Shown here: piece by piece, positions 60,130 through 64,000 of the stretch
Layout of the letters: each line of letters begins with the position of its first letter
How positions within the stretch are numbered: position 1 is the stretch's first letter
Source of the DNA: Mucor racemosus
Taxonomy: Eukaryota > Mucoromycota > Mucoromycetes > Mucorales > Mucoraceae
DNA length: 64,000 bases
Direction of reading: 5' to 3'
NCBI GenBank assembly: GCA_027405735.1
Contig: JAPEHQ010000015.1
Span: 1,240,001 to 1,304,000, forward strand
Notes under the pieces: model-generated
Database searches by the model: none
What the model was told of the DNA's origin: nothing
The model's input: the letters and a program-made list of their open reading frames with translations, nothing else
Translations under genes and position numbers: made by a program

Positions 60130-61089
60130 TCAAGCGGATAACGAAGGTCTGGGAGTCAACCAACCTAATCTACTGAAAACACTCCAAAGCGTGCTGGTTT
60201 TATTGACATCAATTCGTACACATTTCTGGGCGTCTGACTTTCTAAATGGGATATGCAATTTATCGAATTCTTGAGCAGCCAAGATAAGAGAGCGTCGACA
60301 TTTTAAATATTGTTCAGGTGTAAGACGTAAAGTAGAAGCTATATGAACTTCACCAGGATGCAAGGATTCATAGAAAGGCAAATTATCGATTGTTAATGGA
60401 GAACCTTTATAATTAGGAAATAAAAAAGAAAGTTAGAAAAAAAAAAAAAAGGCACCCAATTAGAAATAGAAATGTTTACCTTTCCAGACAACACGAACAG
60501 CTGGTACAGTATCAAATGCTTCCATATCAGGTATCCATTCGGGATCTTCAAAGATAGTTTCATCACTCATTGTAATATCAACTTTATCATAAGCTGCGGC
60601 TGCATCAGTTTTGGATTTCTTGACATTACGTTCTGTATTCAATAGGGCACTAAAGGTTGGCTGGTTTTGTGTCACTGGAATTTCCGTCATTCGTTCTTCT
60701 GTTTGATGATTCCGTCTTTTCCTGCTTATTCCACTGCCGCTTATAACACCGTCTTCAAAGATATCCATTGTAAAACTACCTCGAGTAGATGGTGAAGGAG
60801 ATCGAGTAGGGATTGATTTTGAGCGATTGGATGGTGTTGCTGTAGCAGCTAAATAAAAGTTGCCTTCGACGGCAAAAGGATCTCTGAATGTAATTACATC
60901 TTCAGAAGACATTGACATTGCTCGGCTGTATCTTTTTACACTTGATTTACGGCGCAGATCAGTAGGAGAGGGAGGAGAAGATGGACAGACCAGAGAAGGT
61001 GGCAATTCCAATGTATCATAAGGTGGTGTTTGAGGCTCATCAGAATGCTTTGGAGTGACAGGAGGGCTTATAGGAATTGAAGAAATCAT
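60130..61089 (-). CDS. SWIRM-domain protein
   Basis: Two exons on the minus strand: 61089-60480 and 60404-60130, giving 294 residues. The first two thirds are disordered and rich in Ser/Pro, with a basic patch (SRKRRNHQTEER) that could act as a nuclear signal. The C-terminal about 100 residues form a SWIRM domain: LPFYESLHPGEVHIASTLRL, TPEQYLKCRRSLILAAQEF, KSDAQKCVRIDVNKTSTLW and VFSRLGWL. SWIRM domains bind DNA or nucleosomes in chromatin proteins (Swi3, Rsc8, Lsd1, Ada2). Stand-alone fungal versions with a disordered N-terminus include Fun19 and the Laf proteins of the Rpd3L/Clr6 deacetylase complex, which this resembles in layout. The start at 61089 opens MISSIPISPPVTPK; an upstream in-frame ATG (61320) lies in a promoter-like region and is less likely. 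Confidence 0.87.
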
Positions 61090-62299
61090 TTTTTTAGTTT
61101 GAATAAAATGAGAAGAAAAAGAGAAAAAGAAAGAAATTGGGGGAGTGTGTGTGTTATATAAATATTCAAACTGATCAAATTGCACATTATTAGTGCTAAT
61201 TATAATCTCCACTGCGCATTTATACTTTTTTATGTGACGAAAAAGGACCTTATTTGATGATTTGAGGCCGGGGCCTGATTTTTTTAAATGTATACAACAA
61301 CTATAAACATTTTTACACACGTGGGATCAGCTTTAGCCATACTATCATATGCTTGAATGCCTATAAAATCATATCCATATCATTGCCATTGCATTCAAAT
61401 ATCATTTAATCAGAAGGATAAAAGCAATCTTGCTGGATATTAAACCATACTAAAAGAAGCAAAAGATTGCCAAATAGATATTTAGGCTCGTTCAGATTTT
61501 TTGGCTAACGTTACTCGAATAATTGAAGATCTTTTATTGATGAATTGATTGGCTACTAATAATTTTTAATGCTGTCTTGGCACCAAAAAAAAAAGAAATA
61601 CGTGCAATTGAAACTGATACATTTGATTGAAATGATTATTGCAATTGGAAAATGCCTGTTTTTATAGCAAAATATGTTGATTATCGGCCGCAATTTCCCA
61701 ATACATAATTGAGTAATACATTTTTTATCTTATTGGATCGTGTCTTTCCCTCCTCCCCCCCCCCCTTTTTCTTCTCTTTAATCTCTTGAATATTCATCAT
61801 TTTTGTGGAGACAAGATTTTAGATAAAAATGATATTCATGGTACCTAAAAATAAACCTAAAAAAAAATAAAATGCATACTGTAATTGAAATTTATTATAT
61901 ATAATGTTATTACATATGCTAGTGTACTACATTTATTTTTTCTTTATTATCTATTTTGTGCTTGTATGTGTGGCCTGGATTCAATTCCATTTGCTATAAC
62001 AAAAAATCCCAGAGTCGAGTCCAATTTCACATTAAGGTACCGCCACAGTTCAACAAAGTCTTGGTGGTCTATAATGATATCATTATTTTTTTTTTTCTCA
62101 GCAAAACCCAACAAAAAGGACGATAATTAATTTTGATCAGGGCATTTTTATTTAGGTGTAGTCTATCTGTGCAAATTAATAATTTTGCTATAAGGAAATA
62201 GGGATCGACATCATTGCCACTTGGTCGTCCAAAAAAGGAAATAAGATAGGACTTCGGGTCCCTTGATTTTTCGTTATGCTGTGGCGTTTTGTATGTGTA
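61090..62299. other. Intergenic region between the SWIRM and Atg22-like genes
   Basis: No gene supported. It holds a C-rich run (61752-61764) and AT-rich DNA. A weak frame at 61885-62130 has no motif. Confidence 0.5.
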
Positions 62300-64000
62300 T
62301 TATTCTGCTTTTTCATATTCGCTTAGTTCTAATTTAGCTTTATCTACATCAATAAAACAAATAATAATTGTAGCTAATATAAACAATCCTAATACAAATG
62401 GCCAGCCTTTCCATATATTTGATGTTGATTGCGTAATTGCACCAATTACGACTGGGCCAATCCAGGAAGATGCTTTATTGACTATGCCAAATAATCCAAA
62501 GAATAAGTTTTCTTTTCCTTTTGGTACTAATTCTGCCAACATGGTCTGTTGCCAAGCCCAAATGGGAGCTGTAAATAGACCTGACCAAACATTCAATACC
62601 CATAATTCCCAGTTTGTCTGTAATGTATATATATATATATATAATATATTTAGTACTAGATGTTTCTTTTTTTAGACACAATTCCTTTTTACCTTGATCC
62701 CAAAGTTGTCAAATTGAATACCAAAACATCCCCAAACAGGAATAACACCCGTTAAAATTACAATAATTAGCAAACTAGTCTTTGTTCTTATATGAAACGT
62801 CTTGCTCATCCACAAAAAGAACAAGCAGCCAAGAATGGATGTCACTGCTGTTATAAAGCTAAATATAGCATTTTGTTGTGCTGAGAACCCAGTTAATTCA
62901 CCTTGAATAATACTTGTCATTTGTCCAATTGTTGATACTGCATCAGAAAACATGAAATAAGCAAATATGTACATGAATAAGTATCTTAATTTTTTTGCTT
63001 CTTTCAGTGCTAAAATGATTGATTTCCATCCAAATGTAAAATAATTGGCATTGGAGGGTAATGGTGGCCCTTTTCTTCCTCGTGGCGTCAGTAGAAAATA
63101 AGGTATGGCATTTAAAGCCCAAAAACATGCACAAACAACAGTTGAAATGTAATTATAAATAGGTGCATTACCTAATGTATGGCTGACACCATCTGGAAAA
63201 TCATACTTATCTTCCCATGACAGAAATGATACACCAGATAATACGCCAGATGTTATTAAAAATCCAATATTGGAAAATGTAGTCGACACAGCTGAAACCT
63301 GATTTCTCCATCTTTCAGTTACTTGTTGTCGTTCAGTTTCTGCTATATTTGGATTTGATTTAGCATGTCTTACAACAGGTAAATTATCACTGTGTCATAA
63401 ATATATATTAATTTACATGCACATAAAATACATCAAAAAGGAGAGTTTGTGTATATTTACGAACCTCAAATTAGGAAATGCAGCTGCATAAAAAACAAGC
63501 GAGGTACCATACGAAATTAATGCAATATTCATAATTCCCATCATTACATTCCAATGTGTTCCATCATCATTAATCAATATAATTGGCAATGCTTGAAATA
63601 CACAACCAACAATGGTTGCACCTAGCAATATGTATCGATTCCATTGACCATAGTCTGCCAAACTGCCAAATGATGTAAATAGTATAAATTGAATGGAAAA
63701 TGCAATGGCTTGAACATAGAGAAGCATTGATGATACAGGTATGCCGTTGGGTGAATTGATCCACGCTACATTACATGGTTTTAAAGCATCTTGAATATCG
63801 CATCCTCGAATATTTGGTGTTTCAGGGTTAAATCCACCTCTATATGCTAAATACTGTAGAATAAGTGGCATAAAACTATACACAGTGTAGCCATTATCCT
63901 AAATAAAGAAATGTCAATATATTTGGTAACCATGGAAACTTCAGGTAGCACTGCCACAGATCACATCTTACTCCATTGTAGTACAAATAATAACTCCATA
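62300..64000 (-). CDS. ATG22: Atg22-like vacuolar amino-acid effluxer (MFS), 5' end outside the window
   Basis: Minus strand, partial. Exons in the window are 64000-63972 (fragment), 63898-63465, 63389-62693 and 62617-62300, about 490 residues up to the TAA. The product is strongly hydrophobic with repeated transmembrane segments, including YSFMPLILQYLAYRGGF, AIAFSIQFILFTSFGSLADY, LMYIFAYFMFSDAVSTIGQM and the final LFILATIIICFIDVDKAK. These match the Atg22 family of the major facilitator superfamily, which in yeast exports amino acids from the vacuole after autophagic breakdown. The N-glycosylation or loop features cannot be judged. The donor after exon 2 is GTTCGT, chosen because it leaves the right phase for LSDNLPVVRHAK; it is the least certain junction. 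The missing first part should encode the N-terminal cytosolic segment and the start of helix 1. Confidence 0.85.

Overview
The window reads as nuclear DNA of a filamentous fungus, most likely an early-diverging one of the Mucorales (Mucoromycota). It is AT-rich, genes carry many short introns (about 45-120 nt, GT..AG, often with a CTAAT-type branch site), and TATA boxes sit shortly upstream of several genes. A CotH-family secreted protein, a hallmark of Mucorales, lies beside ordinary fungal genes (HIR3/CABIN1, Anp1/Mnn9-type glycosyltransferase, Atg22-like transporter, ATP1, MIX23). The species cannot be named from sequence alone.

Layout. 1-4.5 kb: two degenerate dispersed repeats, one carrying a decayed dynein intermediate-chain exon. 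5.1-6.4 kb: mitochondrial carrier (+). 8.1-11.0 kb: two divergent transcription-factor genes, forkhead (-) and ATF/CREB bZIP (+), sharing one intergenic region. 12.74-18.29 kb: an apparently intact LINE retrotransposon with an 11-bp target-site duplication, poly(A) tail and both ORFs open. 19.7-23.6 kb: acetylpolyamine amidohydrolase/HDAC-like gene (+) and a 4-coumarate:CoA-ligase-like acyl-CoA synthetase (+) ending in a peroxisomal signal. 24.2-26.2 kb: second copy of the degenerate repeat. 26.7-29.3 kb: MIX23 (+) converging on ATP1 (-), both mitochondrial. 32.6-34.1 kb: PC-esterase/TBL-type protein (+). 35.6-39.2 kb: ten-exon FUSC/BRE4-like membrane protein (+). 39.5-40.7 kb: mitochondrial-type cysteine synthase (+). 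41.2-42.4 kb: another dynein-bearing repeat. 43.0-44.5 kb: CotH (-). 45.7-52.3 kb: fifteen-exon HIR3/CABIN1 histone-chaperone subunit (-). 53.4-56.0 kb: a nest of repeats in which one family interrupts an inverted copy of the other. 58.4-59.6 kb: GT62 mannosyltransferase (-). 60.1-61.1 kb: SWIRM protein (-). 62.3-64.0 kb: Atg22-like transporter (-), running off the window.

The genes are independently promoted eukaryotic units; no biosynthetic cluster or defence system is evident. The most unusual content is in the repeats: (i) a LINE whose copy begins one base before its first ORF; (ii) a three-copy repeat carrying a dynein intermediate-chain fragment; and (iii) a three-copy degenerate repeat with a shared open frame of no recognised family. 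Exon structures were built by hand from splice signals, frame continuity and family similarity. The total lengths of all complete multi-exon models are divisible by three.
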